Positions 23,101 to 34,459 of a DNA stretch of 64,000 nucleotides are shown one piece after another; within the stretch, counting starts at the first letter, position 1, and every line of letters starts with the position of its first letter. The stretch covers positions 338,379 through 402,378 of the forward strand of contig NW_014577068.1 in assembly GCF_000485595.1 (NCBI RefSeq), read 5' to 3'. Below the pieces are notes generated by a model, which saw nothing but the letters and a program-made list of their open reading frames with translations, ran no database searches and was not told the DNA's origin. Both the position numbers and the translations under genes were made by a program. Origin of the DNA: Priapulus caudatus (taxonomy: Eukaryota > Priapulida > Priapulimorpha > Priapulimorphida > Priapulidae).

Positions 23101-23600
23101 GTGTCTTTCATAGCCCTAGCCTAAGATCACCCAAGAAAAATGTGTGAGGATACGGTAACGCGAAAGTGTATAGAAGAATAACACAGCTCGTCAATACAAA
23201 TACAAATCTATTACTAGTTATTCTAATTTCTAAACCTAAGCTGCTGTTAAGCTTGCAGAAAATGGTTAAGCACATAACTTCGGGCTTTCAAGTTAATGAA
23301 AGTGTCAATGACACTATTAGTATAGCTCACCTTGGGTGTGATAGAAGAGGGAGATGATATTTAAAATTTGGCAAGTGTCTCATTTATGACGGACCAAAAT
23401 GTGATCAAATGTTATTCCCTGTTTTATACTAATAGAAATTTCAATGTTTTGTTTCAGGGTTAGTTTTGATGCAAAAATAAATGTTTCAGATCTGAAAGTC
23501 TGAAATCTGGGCGAGAGATGGCGCTACTCCTAAATGATCGCCATTTTGGTTTTCGATTATTGCACAAATAAAAGCAATAAAATATTCCAGTCAAATTACT
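20191..23600. other. Mostly unassigned sequence
   Basis: It holds GC-rich gcgt-type simple sequence at about 21240-21335, short ggcgagtcag repeats at 22735-22830, and one weak ATG-to-donor segment at 21107-21133. I see no gene that I can support. Confidence 0.4.
21107..21133 (+). CDS. Candidate mini first exon, 9 codons
   Basis: caacATGACTG context, MTDRILYKK, then donor AAG/gtatgt in phase 0. Too short to judge by itself; noted because three other plus-strand segments in this block have the same phase-0 ATG-to-donor form. Confidence 0.15.
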
Positions 23601-23625
23601 GTAACGAAGAATTACACGTAGGTAT

Positions 23626-23660
23626 GATTAGGTAGGTAGGTACTAGGTAGGTAGGTAAAT
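23626..23660. repeat. (GGTA)n-like short repeat
   Basis: Two runs of taggtaggtaggta separated by a few bases. Confidence 0.8.
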
Positions 23661-23699
23661 TTAACAAAATCGAATGAATCTAGATGGCCATTTTTATTT

Positions 23700-24360
23700 T
23701 TGTCAAAAAGTGAGCGTGGCTTGAAAGTAGGTCGACTGGTGTGCTCTAAAATAGGACGTTCAAATCCCTCCCATAGGAGTAACAACTGTATGCAATTTTA
23801 AACATGTGGGTCAAACGGTTCTTGAGTTATCGTTGACCGTATGCAGACACTGAAATGCATATTAAAATTGGCAAAATCTACCTAATTTGCATAATTTAAA
23901 AAAATATTAAAACCCGTGTGATATGTTTTGGGGCCAGTCCTTATTCATTCACATACCAAAAATGAGCAATATCCGTTGAACCTAAACTGGCTTATGGCTA
24001 TTTCCATTTTGGCCAAAAAGTGGGCGTGGCTCGAAAGTAGGTTGACAGGCGTGCTCCAAAATAGGACGTTCAAATCTCTCCCATAGGAGTAACAACTGTA
24101 TGCAATTTTAAACATGTGGCTCAAACGGTTCTTGAGTTATCGTTGCCCGTAGGCAGACACTGAAATGCATAGTGAAATTGGCAAAATCTACCTAATTTGC
24201 ATAATTTAAAAAAAATATCAAAACCCCTTTCAAGTTATCGTTGACTGTAGCCAAATGTTGACGGACGGACGGACGGACGGACGGACGGAAGGACGTACGT
24301 ACGACGGACGACACCCCATGGCAATAGCTCATCTTGACGATGTCAATGTGAGCTAAAAAT
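23700..24360 (+). repeat. Two tandem copies of a 210-bp repeat ending in (GGAC)n
   Basis: Copies at about 23706-23915 and 24019-24222, about nine bases in ten alike (both contain aaaataggacgttcaaat and gttcttgagttatcgttg). The second continues into gacggacggacgg (24259-24290) and a gctcatcttgacgatgtcaa end followed by gtgagctaaaaa. That ending resembles the end of family R1, which suggests related non-autonomous elements. Confidence 0.75.
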
Positions 24361-24894
24361 TGAGTCGTTGGTGTGTGTGTGTGGGGGGGGGGTGCATCGG
24401 TCAGCCTGGAAAATGTATTATGTATAGATTTCGGATTCTATTTTACTTATTCGGGATTATATCTGCCATAGATAAATCATAGTGCAACCTTCGCGATTCA
24501 CAGCTTCTTGTTCATATATACGTATAGATACGACAGATCTGTGTAGTAAGGGCCTTGTGGAGGATGGCATCCGTGACAGCCAGGGCAAGATACGAGGTTG
24601 GCTAGCTTGGATGGATGCTAGCTTGGATGGATTGGCAGCGTCACTCCCTAGTGCTTTTACGTACCTGTAAGATGCCTGGGATGCCTTCACTGAATTGACG
24701 CTGCTAATCTGATAACCAGCCATGCAGATAAGTTAATGTAGGACAGCACGTGACGTGCTAGTCACGTGTCTCGTTATTGATTCCCTCCCGTAGCTGTGTT
24801 TGCGAGAGACGTGGACCCGGCCACGTCATCACGTCACTGAATTGTGCAGCACAGCCGCTGCAGCTGAGTCAGCGGGGAACACGTGGCAGCTGCG

Positions 24895-25071
24895 ATGCTG
24901 CTGCTGCTGTCTATTATGGCGTTGCCATGGTTGCAAGGAACCGCCTGCATATTTGTTGCCGTATATATTTTCGCCGCGTTCAGGTGGGCTTCCCTAGCGT
25001 GGGATTTGCTGGTTTACTCGCGGATAGACGGAGATGCGAAGGATATTACATGTTTAGATGTATACACATGT
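24895..25071 (+). CDS. Candidate first exon of a membrane protein, 59 codons
   Basis: MLLLLSIMALPWLQGTACIF then VAVYIFAAFRW and a polar tail, ending at donor TGT/gtaagg in phase 0. Two hydrophobic stretches (residues 1-8 and about 16-30) make it look like a signal anchor. The LPW plus aromatic spacing recalls the N-terminus of SLC27A fatty-acid transport proteins, but this is a weak impression and no AMP-binding exon follows. Upstream are CACGTG and cacgtcatcacgtca words. An intact frame continues to 25110 if the donor is not used. Confidence 0.3.
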
Positions 25072-26003
25072 GTAAGGAGGCGAATGAGGTCGTATTGCAG
25101 CGTGACATAATGTAACGGTGAGGAATAAGATAACGCAATACGATATTTGATAATTATGGATTATTAGAAGATAAACATACAACTTGCCAGCCTACAAAGG
25201 GTGCTTTGTCTTTTTACCTGTTCGTAAGGTGGATCGTGATGTCCATGGCTATATCATATTGATAGTTTGTGAAGTGAACCGATGCGTGTATGTATTGATT
25301 AGGACGTTTGAAGATTGTTCATCCTGCTGAAACGCCGCATCATCACCCACCTTGATAATTACCTGGGTGATTATCGTAGAGCAACTGACAATTATTGTTT
25401 TCATCAGATGGCACAGCGTTCTATCTGGGTGTATTAGACTGAATTGCAGGATTCGGTTCTGTTTGTACATCCATCAGAGGCGTCAGCGGAGGGCAGCAGA
25501 CTAGGCCTAATCCCACAGTTACTGCCCTTGCCACCAAAGTTGCCAGTAGAAGAAAATGAGCTGGCTAGGCCTTTCATCTTGGCATACCTACGATCACTAT
25601 GTGCACTAGGCGAGACTTCCAACGTGTAGTATGCCATTTTGATAATATATGCATGGGCTGCTCATAATTTGAGTCATAGGTGCTGTTGATGTTGAGTGTG
25701 GGTAAATATGTGCGTGCCCACAGCCAGCTGTCGCCATTTCACAGCCATTGTGCATGCAAGTAACATGTTAGGGTACTAGCTTACACCGGACCGAACCTTG
25801 TTGGTGTGCTAGTGGTGATAGAGTTTGACGTTGAACTTAACTCGAATAATTAGTTGCGAGTGTCCCATCAGCATCCCATCGCGCATGTACAATGTCTGTG
25901 GGTGATATGTGTGACCAACGTAGACCACAACGACTAGAAGCGAAGGAGTAAAGCCTGTGATCACGTTTAAAGTTGTGTGTATCTCTGTCGTACTACGTAA
26001 AAC

Positions 26004-26108
26004 ATGAGCAGCGTCGGGGATCGAGAATGGATGCACTTTGACCCAAGTCAGATGATGGTTTTCTACAGAGCCGATCGAACAAGGGCTTCGTTCCGACGGC
26101 TAAAACAG
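26004..26108 (+). CDS. Candidate first coding exon, 35 codons
   Basis: The ATG follows an in-frame TAA and has an A at -3. It encodes MSSVGDREWMHFDPSQMMVF then YRADRTRASFRRLKQ, and ends at CAG/gtaacc in phase 0. It would join in frame to the CEP170 exon at 46813, whose frame is open for five codons before its own ATG, so it could be a long-range alternative N-terminus. It could equally be chance or belong to an unseen gene. Confidence 0.3.
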
Positions 26109-27099
26109 GTAACCATTGCAAACTGTCCATGAATTTCGAATACATGCCACATTCATGCGTTTCATCGTTGCAAATGCTTTGAACACCCTTCACGACTTCC
26201 CAAGGACAGCATGTATAGCTTTTATCATTTATTACAATTAACTCGTACGACGTTCTTTGCACTGTATATATGTATAGTGATAATATTTATCATGCTTGAT
26301 ATTAAAGCCAAAATACTCGGTGTCCTTATTGGAATTTCTCAGCAGGAGAGCCACACAGCGACTACGATAGCTCTGCTAGCATAGTTGGCCTAAATGTGCG
26401 TGTAATTTGAATTAATGTGAATTTTGTTACCCAGTGACACACATCGTTGAATGTAAAGTAGGCATTGTGAAAAGCGCATTGTAGGCGGTATACGGTATAA
26501 TTAGTGGAATAATGCAGGCACGTGCTTCACACTGTAAGTTATTATTCGTCTTGACAGTGATGAGGTGAGCGTGTATGATGTATGTCTTGAAGCTATGAAA
26601 TGTATTATTATGTTTCTGTCTTCAACAAGGTAAGGTCCAACTACGACCTAGCGTAGGCTTTATACTTATTGGATTCCTTTTGGGTCTTCACAAAAGAATA
26701 ATCTCACCATAAATATAGTGTGTCACTGCGATTGACATCTCAAAGCACTGTGTATGCATGACAGCTAGTGGCTGCATGAATAGACGTTAGATATTCTAAC
26801 TCTTGACTCGTAGTTATTGTACTTATTATAGTAGAGGAATTTCTCAGCCTAGGCCGATGACAAGTACGGTGACAATATGGTAATTTGACCTGTTTGTTGA
26901 ATGTTCGGTACCTCTCCAAAATGTCCTCCAAAATATATGCCATGAAACTATTGTTGAATCTATAAGTAGGTCCTTGAAGGTCAGCTGGCCTTGGAAAAAA
27001 ATGAGTGCCCAACCATTGGTAATATCACGTTCTAAGGGTGTCAGCAAGCCAGTGGTAAAGTGTTCACTGTGATTTGTGGATAGTGTATGTGCGCGCGTG

Positions 27100-27101
27100 C
27101 G

Positions 27102-27163
<62 letters not shown>

Positions 27164-27235
27164 TGTGTGTGCGCGTGCGTGCGTGCGTGTGTTGTATGTG
27201 CGTGTATGTGCGCGCGCGTGTGTGTGTGTGGTGAT
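27100..27235. repeat. (GT)n and (GTGC)n microsatellite
   Basis: About 130 bases of GT and gcgt units. The frames rich in His-Thr-Arg or Val-Cys across it are by-products. Confidence 0.95.
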
Positions 27236-27551
27236 TGTGGATCTTTGAGATCACCTGTATAATAAATTAGATCTTTCCAAACGACGAACTTTTTCTACCT
27301 AAAAAAGAGGCATGAGGAAGCAATGTCTGATTTTATTAGAGGGTCTAATTCGCATTAAAAACTACACTAACAGGCAAATCATTCGGATCACTCCGTTCTG
27401 GTTAGCTTGATGAGCTTTCATGAAATTCCACTTAACACGCTGTTTTCCGTTCAACATGCCCTGCTTTCTTGCTAAATCGGCTAACTATTGATTGGATGGA
27501 TGCCATTTCTGTGCATGGATGCAGCCAGAACATAGAGGAGGGAGGCGGCAC

Positions 27552-27573
27552 TTGCTGCTGCTGCTGCTGCTGC
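27552..27573. repeat. (CTG)n microsatellite
   Basis: Seven consecutive CTG triplets. Confidence 0.95.
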
Positions 27574-28287
27574 CATGCCCATACGGCTGGTAACTGCTAG
27601 CGTTGATTGTGGGTTGGTGCGCTCGCTGCTGCATCTGGCTGCAACAAATAACAATTCGTATTGTAATATGATGCGACGTTCAGCAGCATTTCAACCGTGA
27701 CTAGTGGTGGTGTTCTCCTTCTAGTGTCTAGCGTCAAATAGTATCTCGCCGAATTCTGTCAACTGTCTTCTGTAAAACTGTCAAACGTCAGTCCGTCACA
27801 GCCGACAGTGTTGGTTTGTCTGGCACGGCTAAACACGAGCGTGTATATATATTTGTAAGTGCTCGATAGCGCATGCGCGTAAAGGCGGTGACGGGGGCTA
27901 CAGTATACACAAGCGTTCTGCTGTCGTCGATGGAATCTCGCGGCCTCGCGTGTGTGTTTCTGTGTCGCGGCTCCGTCGTACATCGGGCAGCTATTAGTAG
28001 CTTTTACGCAATCGCACACAACGTACTTATGCATCTGGGGCGGAGCTTCATCCCGTGATTCATCGTAACCCGTGATTTATTTCATCGACGTGATCAAAAC
28101 GCCGTCGTTACACGTGTTGAGAGCGCACTACTGTGTGAGCGCGTGTATGTGTGCGTCCGTGCGTGCTTACGCGTTTGTGTGTATCATCGTGTGGGTCTAA
28201 TCATCGTGCAGATCGCGTTGCCAAGGTCCAGAACATCGTAAGAAGTAATTCGCCATCTGAGGAAATTCAATGCTAGACTGAGAAAGT

Positions 28288-28341
<54 letters not shown>
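28288..28341. repeat. (GTC)18 microsatellite
   Basis: About eighteen perfect GTC/TCG triplets. All three frames on both strands stay open across it, which gives the polySer, polyArg and polyThr frames nearby. Confidence 0.95.
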
Positions 28342-29392
28342 TGTGCAGCACGGGAGTGTCTCGCTGCCGACGTTGACACACGCGCACACGTGTCGCTGGA
28401 AGTTCTGGTGCATTGTTCGGACGGATGTTAATCTTCAATCACAACCGCGTGTCAACGTAATGACGCCGTCATGGCGGATACTGCTGTCTTCTCGGCGGTT
28501 GCGCGTGTGCACCGTTAGCAGTGTGGCCAGTATCTGTACGTGTTGAGTTGTAGTTCTTTGAGGAAGAGTGCGTGTGCTCGTGAGATATCAGAGCGATTAT
28601 GTGCGATTAACAGTGCTATAGGTGAGTGATGATGGATTCTTGATGGCTGTATTCGCTAGTGTGTGAATATTCGGTGTTGATGCACGAAAAGATAAAATGA
28701 CGTCTTATCAATATACTCTATCGAAGTAGCATTCGAAGGAAGAAAGCAGAAAGAAAGTTTCTGGTTCTTAGGTGCCGCAGTGGTACAGTGACAGTCACTG
28801 CCACTGTCTCGTCAACTAAAACATAGGTCGTGCTTATGGTAGAGTTCCTAATATCAACTACAAACCTACGTGTTTTAAAATAATGTTGCTGTGTCGTGTA
28901 ACCACAGGTTGACAGTCTGCGATTGGACTTTTATTCGATATCTGTAACTCTCATTGTCTGGAATTTTTGTTTGTTTTGGGGATGACATCGGTGAAGTGGT
29001 GTTGAAACCCATACATTTTTAATGGCGTGGCGCTTACTCATGTTGTGGCTAAGGACTCAGTTGCATCGTTCCTGATACGCGAAGAGACTTGTTTGTATAG
29101 CAGCACTCGTTATTACGCTTTTAGGCGTTCGTATGTGTGCTCGCCTATGATAATTCCATGAATCATCGGCATGAATACACATAACGAATCTTAAAGTGTG
29201 ACGTGGCTGGGGGGGGGGATAAACCTGTACATCCATGCAAATACAGACAACTATTTGTGAAGTTTGAGGTATCGCGCACTTACCTCTAGCGTTTGAAACC
29301 CTTTAGCACCTGGCCCCCATGCAGATGTAGCGGCAATCTCCCATCTACTACCTCTCACTGGTGCAGATGGGGTGCGTTGGTTATGGAAAGGC

Positions 29393-30110
29393 ATTTTGTA
29401 GCCAAAAAGCATTAAAACCTAGTTTTTAGACCTTAAAACCGGGTTTTAAGAGCTTAAAAGCCGGTTTAAGGGTCTAAAACTAGGTTTTAAAGGTCTAAAA
29501 CTAGTTTTAAGCTCTTTAAAACCTCAGTTTTTAAGCCATAAAACGGGTTAATTAGACCTTAAAACCACTGTTTTAGAGGTCTAAAACTAGGAATTACGCC
29601 TAAAACTAGGTATTAAGACCTTTGAAATTCCGGGTTTTAGAAGCCTTAAAACCTAGTTTTAGACCTTGAAAACAAGGTTTGTTAAGACCCTTAAAACCTG
29701 GTATTTTAAGTATAATACCGGTTTTATGGCTTAAAACTAGGTTTTAAGAGCTTAAACTAGTTGTAAGCTGCTCGGACATGGAAAGCTTTTTTACCAAAGC
29801 GTAAAAAGCTAGTTTTAAAGCTCTAAACCGGTTTTAAGGTCTTAAAGACTAGGTTTTAAGTCTAAAACTAGGTTTAAAGTGCTAAAACCCGGATTAAGCT
29901 CTTAATACTTAGTTTTAGAGCGTAAAACGTTGGTTTTAGACCTTAACCCGGCGGTATTTAAGAGCTTAAAAACCGGGTTTAAGCCTAAAACGCTAGTTTT
30001 ATACACTTAAAACCGGGTTTTAAGAGCTTAAACCTGGTTTTTAGACGTAAAACCGGGGTATTTATAGAGCTCTAAAAACTAGGTGTTTAACGCCGCTTAA
30101 CCCCAGAGGC
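29393..30110. repeat. Palindromic AT-rich satellite, left arm
   Basis: Tandem units of about 20-22 bases such as cttaaaaccgggttttaaga and tctaaaactaggttttaagg. Each unit is itself near-palindromic. A longer-period spacer (like ttttttaccaaagcgtaaaa near 29788) recurs. The left border ggcattttgtagccaaaaag is the inverse of the right border near 35345-35368. Confidence 0.85.
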
Positions 30111-30179
30111 ATATGTAGCGCTCCGTAGAATTGGCTAGCAGTTTGCCCTTATGGCTAGTTTCTGCGGGACTGCAATACA

Positions 30180-30660
30180 AGTTTCTGGCGAGAAACGAAC
30201 AAAGGAGGGAGAAGCTGGTGGAGAAGGAGGGAGGGGAGAAGCTGGTGGAGGGAAAGGAAGAGGGGAAGAAGGAGGGGAGAAGGGAGCTGGTGGAGGAGGA
30301 GGGGATGAAGGGAAGACAGCTGGTCGAGAAGGCCCGCAGAGGGGGAGAAGGGATCGAGAAGCTGGTGAGGAGGAGGGGGTAGACACGACTGGTGGGGAGA
30401 AAAGGAGGGGGGAGAAGCTAGGTGATGAAGAAGAGGGGGAGGAAGCTGGTGGAGAAGGAGAGTGGGAGAAGAGGAGAAGCTGGTGGAGAAAGGAGGAAAT
30501 GGAGAAGACTGGATGGAAGAAGAGAGGAGGGAGAAAAAGGAGACTTGGTGGACGAAGGAGCGAGATGGAGAAGCTGGTGGACGATGAGGAAGGGGAGACA
30601 GGGAGAAGAGTGGGTGGAGGAGGAGGAGAAGAAGTTGGGAGAAGGCAGGAGGGGGATGAA
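30180..30660 (+). repeat. Purine-rich minisatellite block
   Basis: Degenerate units of roughly 28-40 bases around gagaagctggtggagaagga; the plus strand is almost all purine. It begins near 30180 after a unique-looking 70-bp spacer that shares words (ggctagt, gcgggactgc) with the inverse of the spacer at 33985-34070. Confidence 0.85.
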
Positions 30661-30664
30661 GCCT

Positions 30665-33600
30665 GGTTGCCACTCTCCCGCTTCCTCTTCGCACCAAGCT
30701 TCTGCCCTTCCTCCTTCCCATTCTCCACCAGCTCTCATCCCTGCCTCGCTTCTCCACAGACTTCTCCCTTCTCTCCCGGGTCCGTCCATTTACCCACGAG
30801 CTTCTCACCACGCTCCTCCTTCTTCACCAGCTTCTCCGCTTCTCACCCCTCCTCCTTCCTCCACCACGCTTGCTCCCCCTCCTCCTCCTTGCTCGCCCTT
30901 CCCTCCTTCTGCCACACCAGCTTCTCCATCGCTCCTTACTCCACCAAAACTTCTCCTTTCTCCCGCTCTCCTCCTTCTCCGACCAGCTTCTCTCCCATTC
31001 GCTTCTTCTCGCACACAGAGCTTCTCGCCCCTCCTCCTTCTCCACCAGCTTCTCCCTCTCCTTCTCCACCACTTCACTCAGCCCTACCTCGCTTGACTGC
31101 CACCACAGCTTCTCCCCCTCCTGCCTTCTGCCACCAGCTTCTCCCCCTGCCTCCTTCTCGTCTTCCTTCTCCCTTCTGCCCCTTCCTCCTTCTCGGCAAC
31201 CTAGCTTCTCCGCGCCCTCCTTCTCAGGCCACCGGGACCTCTCCTGCTTCTCCCTTCTCCCTTCGGCTCCAACCATGTAGACCAGCTGTCTCTCTCGACC
31301 GCCTCATTCTCCCACCCAGCTACTCCTTCTCCCCCCTCCTCACTTTCCCTCCAACAGCTCTGCCCATCCTCGCTTCTCCACCAGCTTCTCCCCCTCCTCC
31401 TTCTCCCTTCTCCCCTTCCTCCTTCATGCCGGCCTAGCTTATCTCTCCCTTCTTCTCGCCGGCGCGACCTTCTCCCTTCTCCCCTATCCCTCCTGTCTGC
31501 CACCAGCTTCTGTCTCCCACCTCCTCCTATCTCCGCCACCTTCCTCCCTCTTCGCTTCCTCTTGCTCACCGAGCTTCTCCCCTCCTTCCTTCTCCACTCC
31601 AGCGTCTCCCGCCGCCTCCTCCTTCTCCCACCGAAGCTTCTCGCGCCCTCCATCCTTGCTTCCCACCAGCTTAGCTCATTTCTCCCGCTCCTCTTCTTCC
31701 ACCAGCGGTTCCGCTCCGTCCTCCGTTCTCCACCAACTCCGACTTTCCCTTCTCCCCTTCTCCTCCACCAGTTTCTGCGCGCCCTTCACTCCTCCCGCAC
31801 CTTCTCCCTTCCGTCTTTTCTCACACCAGCGTTCTCCGCCTCGTTCCTTCTTCACACAGCTCTCCTTTCTCGGCCCTCCTGCCTTCTCCACCCGTCTCGC
31901 CCTCCTCCTTCTCCACCAGCGTCTCGGCCCTCCTCCTTACTGCTGCCACCAGCTTCTCGCCGCCTCCCTCCGTCTCCACGCCACGCTTCTCATTTCTCGC
32001 CGCCTCCTCCCTTCATCAGACACAGCCTTCTTCCTCTCTCGCTGACCTATCTGCCACCACGCTTTCCTTCTCCCTTCTGCCCCACCAGTTTCTCAAGCTC
32101 CTCCTCCTCAGCCATCCGGGCGAGCTCTGCCTTCTCCCCTTCCTCCTTCTCCACGCAGCTCTCTTCGCCTCCTCATTTCCACGCAGCTTCTCCCTTCGGT
32201 CCCGCTCCTACCTTCTCCAACAGTTCTCCCTCCTACTTCTCCACCAGCTTCTCCCCTCCTCGCTTCTCCCTTCCGCCCTTCTCCTTCGCCGCGCGCCCAG
32301 CCTTCTCCCTCCTTTCCCCACCTTCTCCTTCTCCTCCTCCTTCTCACCAGCTTCTTCCCTCCTCCCTTCTCCGGCACCATCTCCGCTTCTTCCCTTCGCT
32401 CTTTCCCTCCCACCACGCCCGGCCCCGCCTCTTGACCAGACCCAGCTTCTCCTTTTCTCCCCTTCCCCCTTCTCCCCCCGGCGCAGCTCTCTCCCCTCAT
32501 TACCTTCTCGCGCCAACCTCTTCCTCCCCTTCTCTCACGCTTACGCCTTCCTTCTCGCACAGCTTCTCGCCCTCGCTCAACTTCTCAGATGCAGACACCA
32601 ACGATTCTCACTTTTCTCCGCTTCCTCGCTTCTCACCAGCTTCTCCCTCCTTCCTTCTCCACTCACGCGTCTCACACCTCCTCCTTCCTCGAGAGCCCAG
32701 CTTTTCCCCTCAGCCCTTCTGCCTACCGAGCTTCTCATTTCTCCGCCTGCCTACGCTTCCTCTCACCCAGCTTCTCCTCTCGCCTTCCTTCTCGTCCACC
32801 TACCGCTTTTCCCTGTCTCCCTTCCTCGGCTGCGCAACGCAGTTTCTCCCCTTCACTCCTCTCACGACCCTTCTCTACCTTCTTTTCTTCGCCCTCTTTG
32901 CTCCACCAGCTCTCCCTGCCTCCCTTCTTCACCAGCTTGCTCCTTTCTCCCTTCTCCTTCCTCACAAGCGCTTTCTCCCTCCTCCTTCTCCAGCCAGCGA
33001 TCCCCCGCTCCTTCTTACTCTGCACCAGCTTCTCGCCCCTCCTGGCCTTTTTCTCCCCAGCTTCTCATTTCTCCCGCCTCTCTTTCTCGCACCAGCTTCT
33101 CCTCTCCAATACCTTCTCCACCACCTTTCCCTTCTCCCCTTCCTCCTCCACCAGTTTCTCCCCTTCCTCCTACCACGCACCTTTCTACTTCTCCCGCTTC
33201 TCCCTTCCTGCCACCAGCTTCTCCCCTCCTTCTCTGCCACCTTCTCCGCTTCTCCCCTTCCTCCTTCTCCACCCAGTCATGTTCTCCCGCTCCTCGTCCT
33301 TTCTTCGCGCACCTTCTCTTTTCTTCCCATTCATCTTTCCTCCAACACCAAGCTTCTCGCCCCTCCTCCTTCTCCACCAGCTTCTCATTTCTGCCCGCCT
33401 TCGCTCCTTCTCGCACCAGCTTCTCTCCGCTCTCCTCCTTCTGCCACACCTTTTTTCCCTTCTCGGCCCTTCGCTCGCTCCACAGTTTATCTCCCCCTTC
33501 CTCCTCCACCACCATCTGCGCCCTTCTTCCCTTTGCCTCTTTCTTCCACCCAGCTTCTCACCTCCTCCTTCTTCACCAGCTTCTCCTGTTCTCGCCGACT

Positions 33601-33990
33601 TCCTCCTCGGCACAGCTTTCTCGCCTCCTCATTCTCCACCAGCGTTCTCCCTTCTCCCCCTCCTCCTATCTCGTCATCCAGCCTTCTCTCCGCCTCCACT
33701 CCTTCTCCACCCAGCTTCTCCTTCCTGGCCCTCCTTCCTGCCTTCTCCACGACAGCCGGTCTCCCCTCCCTCCTTCTCCGCGCCGCAACCAGCTTCTCAC
33801 CCGCACTCCTGCCTCCACCAGCTTCTCGATCGCTTCTCCCCCTCCTTCTGCGACCAGGCTTCTCCCTTCTCCCCCTACACCCTCCTCCAGCCAGCTCCCT
33901 TCTCCCCCTGGCCTTCTTACCCCCGTTCTTACCTTTCTGCCACCAGTTCTTCCCCTCCTCTTCTCCACGCAGCATTCCTTCCCCTCCTCG
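30665..33990 (-). repeat. Pyrimidine-rich minisatellite block (inverse of the purine block)
   Basis: About 3.3 kb of the same unit on the other strand (ctccttctccaccagcttct). Because a pyrimidine-only strand cannot form TAA, TAG or TGA, long open frames arise without selection. Scattered single-base G insertions between units look like noise or decay. Confidence 0.88.
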
Positions 33991-34165
33991 TTTCGATTTC
34001 GCCGGGCGCGGCAGACGTGTTCGCAGTCCGCGCGAAGACATAGCATTGAGCAAAGACTAGCCGAATCAGGAGCTGAAACAATGCCTCGGGAAGGCGTAAG
34101 TAAACCGCTAGGTTTAAAAGTCTTAAAACAGGTCCTGGCTTTTAAGACTCTTAAAACCTGGTTAA

Positions 34166-34170
34166 TTTTT

Positions 34171-34235
<65 letters not shown>

Positions 34236-34257
34236 TTTTTTTTTTTTTTTTTTTTTT

Positions 34258-34312
<55 letters not shown>

Positions 34313-34386
34313 TTTTTTTTTTTTTTTTATTTTTTTTTTTTTTTTTTTGTTTTTTTTTTTTTTTTTTTTGTTTTTTTTTTTTTTCT

Positions 34387-34417
<31 letters not shown>

Positions 34418-34458
34418 CTGTTTTTTTTGTTTTTTTTTTTTTTTTTTTGTTTTTTTAT
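34166..34458. repeat. Poly-T tract of about 290 bases
   Basis: Nearly pure T with single G, A or C interruptions between the minisatellite and the right palindromic arm. The length is probably not exact, since such tracts are hard to sequence. Confidence 0.9.
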
Positions 34459-34459
34459 G

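Larger units (their letters stand above)
24361..29389. other. Block with candidate exons and microsatellites, no named gene
   Basis: Contains two ATG-to-donor segments (24895, 26004) and simple repeats. A CpG-rich stretch at about 28000-28620 ends in a good donor (ctatag/gtgagt near 28619) and could be a promoter with a non-coding first exon, but nothing shows transcription. Confidence 0.35.

Noticed and set aside
24895-25071. Naming the hydrophobic segment as SLC27A
   Set aside because: Only a loose LPW-type resemblance; no AMP-binding or P-loop exon follows on the strand, so it is kept as an unnamed candidate.
31562-34060. An 832-codon plus-strand frame (and 428-, 484- and 224-codon neighbours)
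   Set aside because: It lies wholly in a pyrimidine-rich minisatellite, where stop codons cannot form. The product is Ser/Pro/Leu/Phe low complexity with no domain, and many overlapping frames on both strands are equally open.
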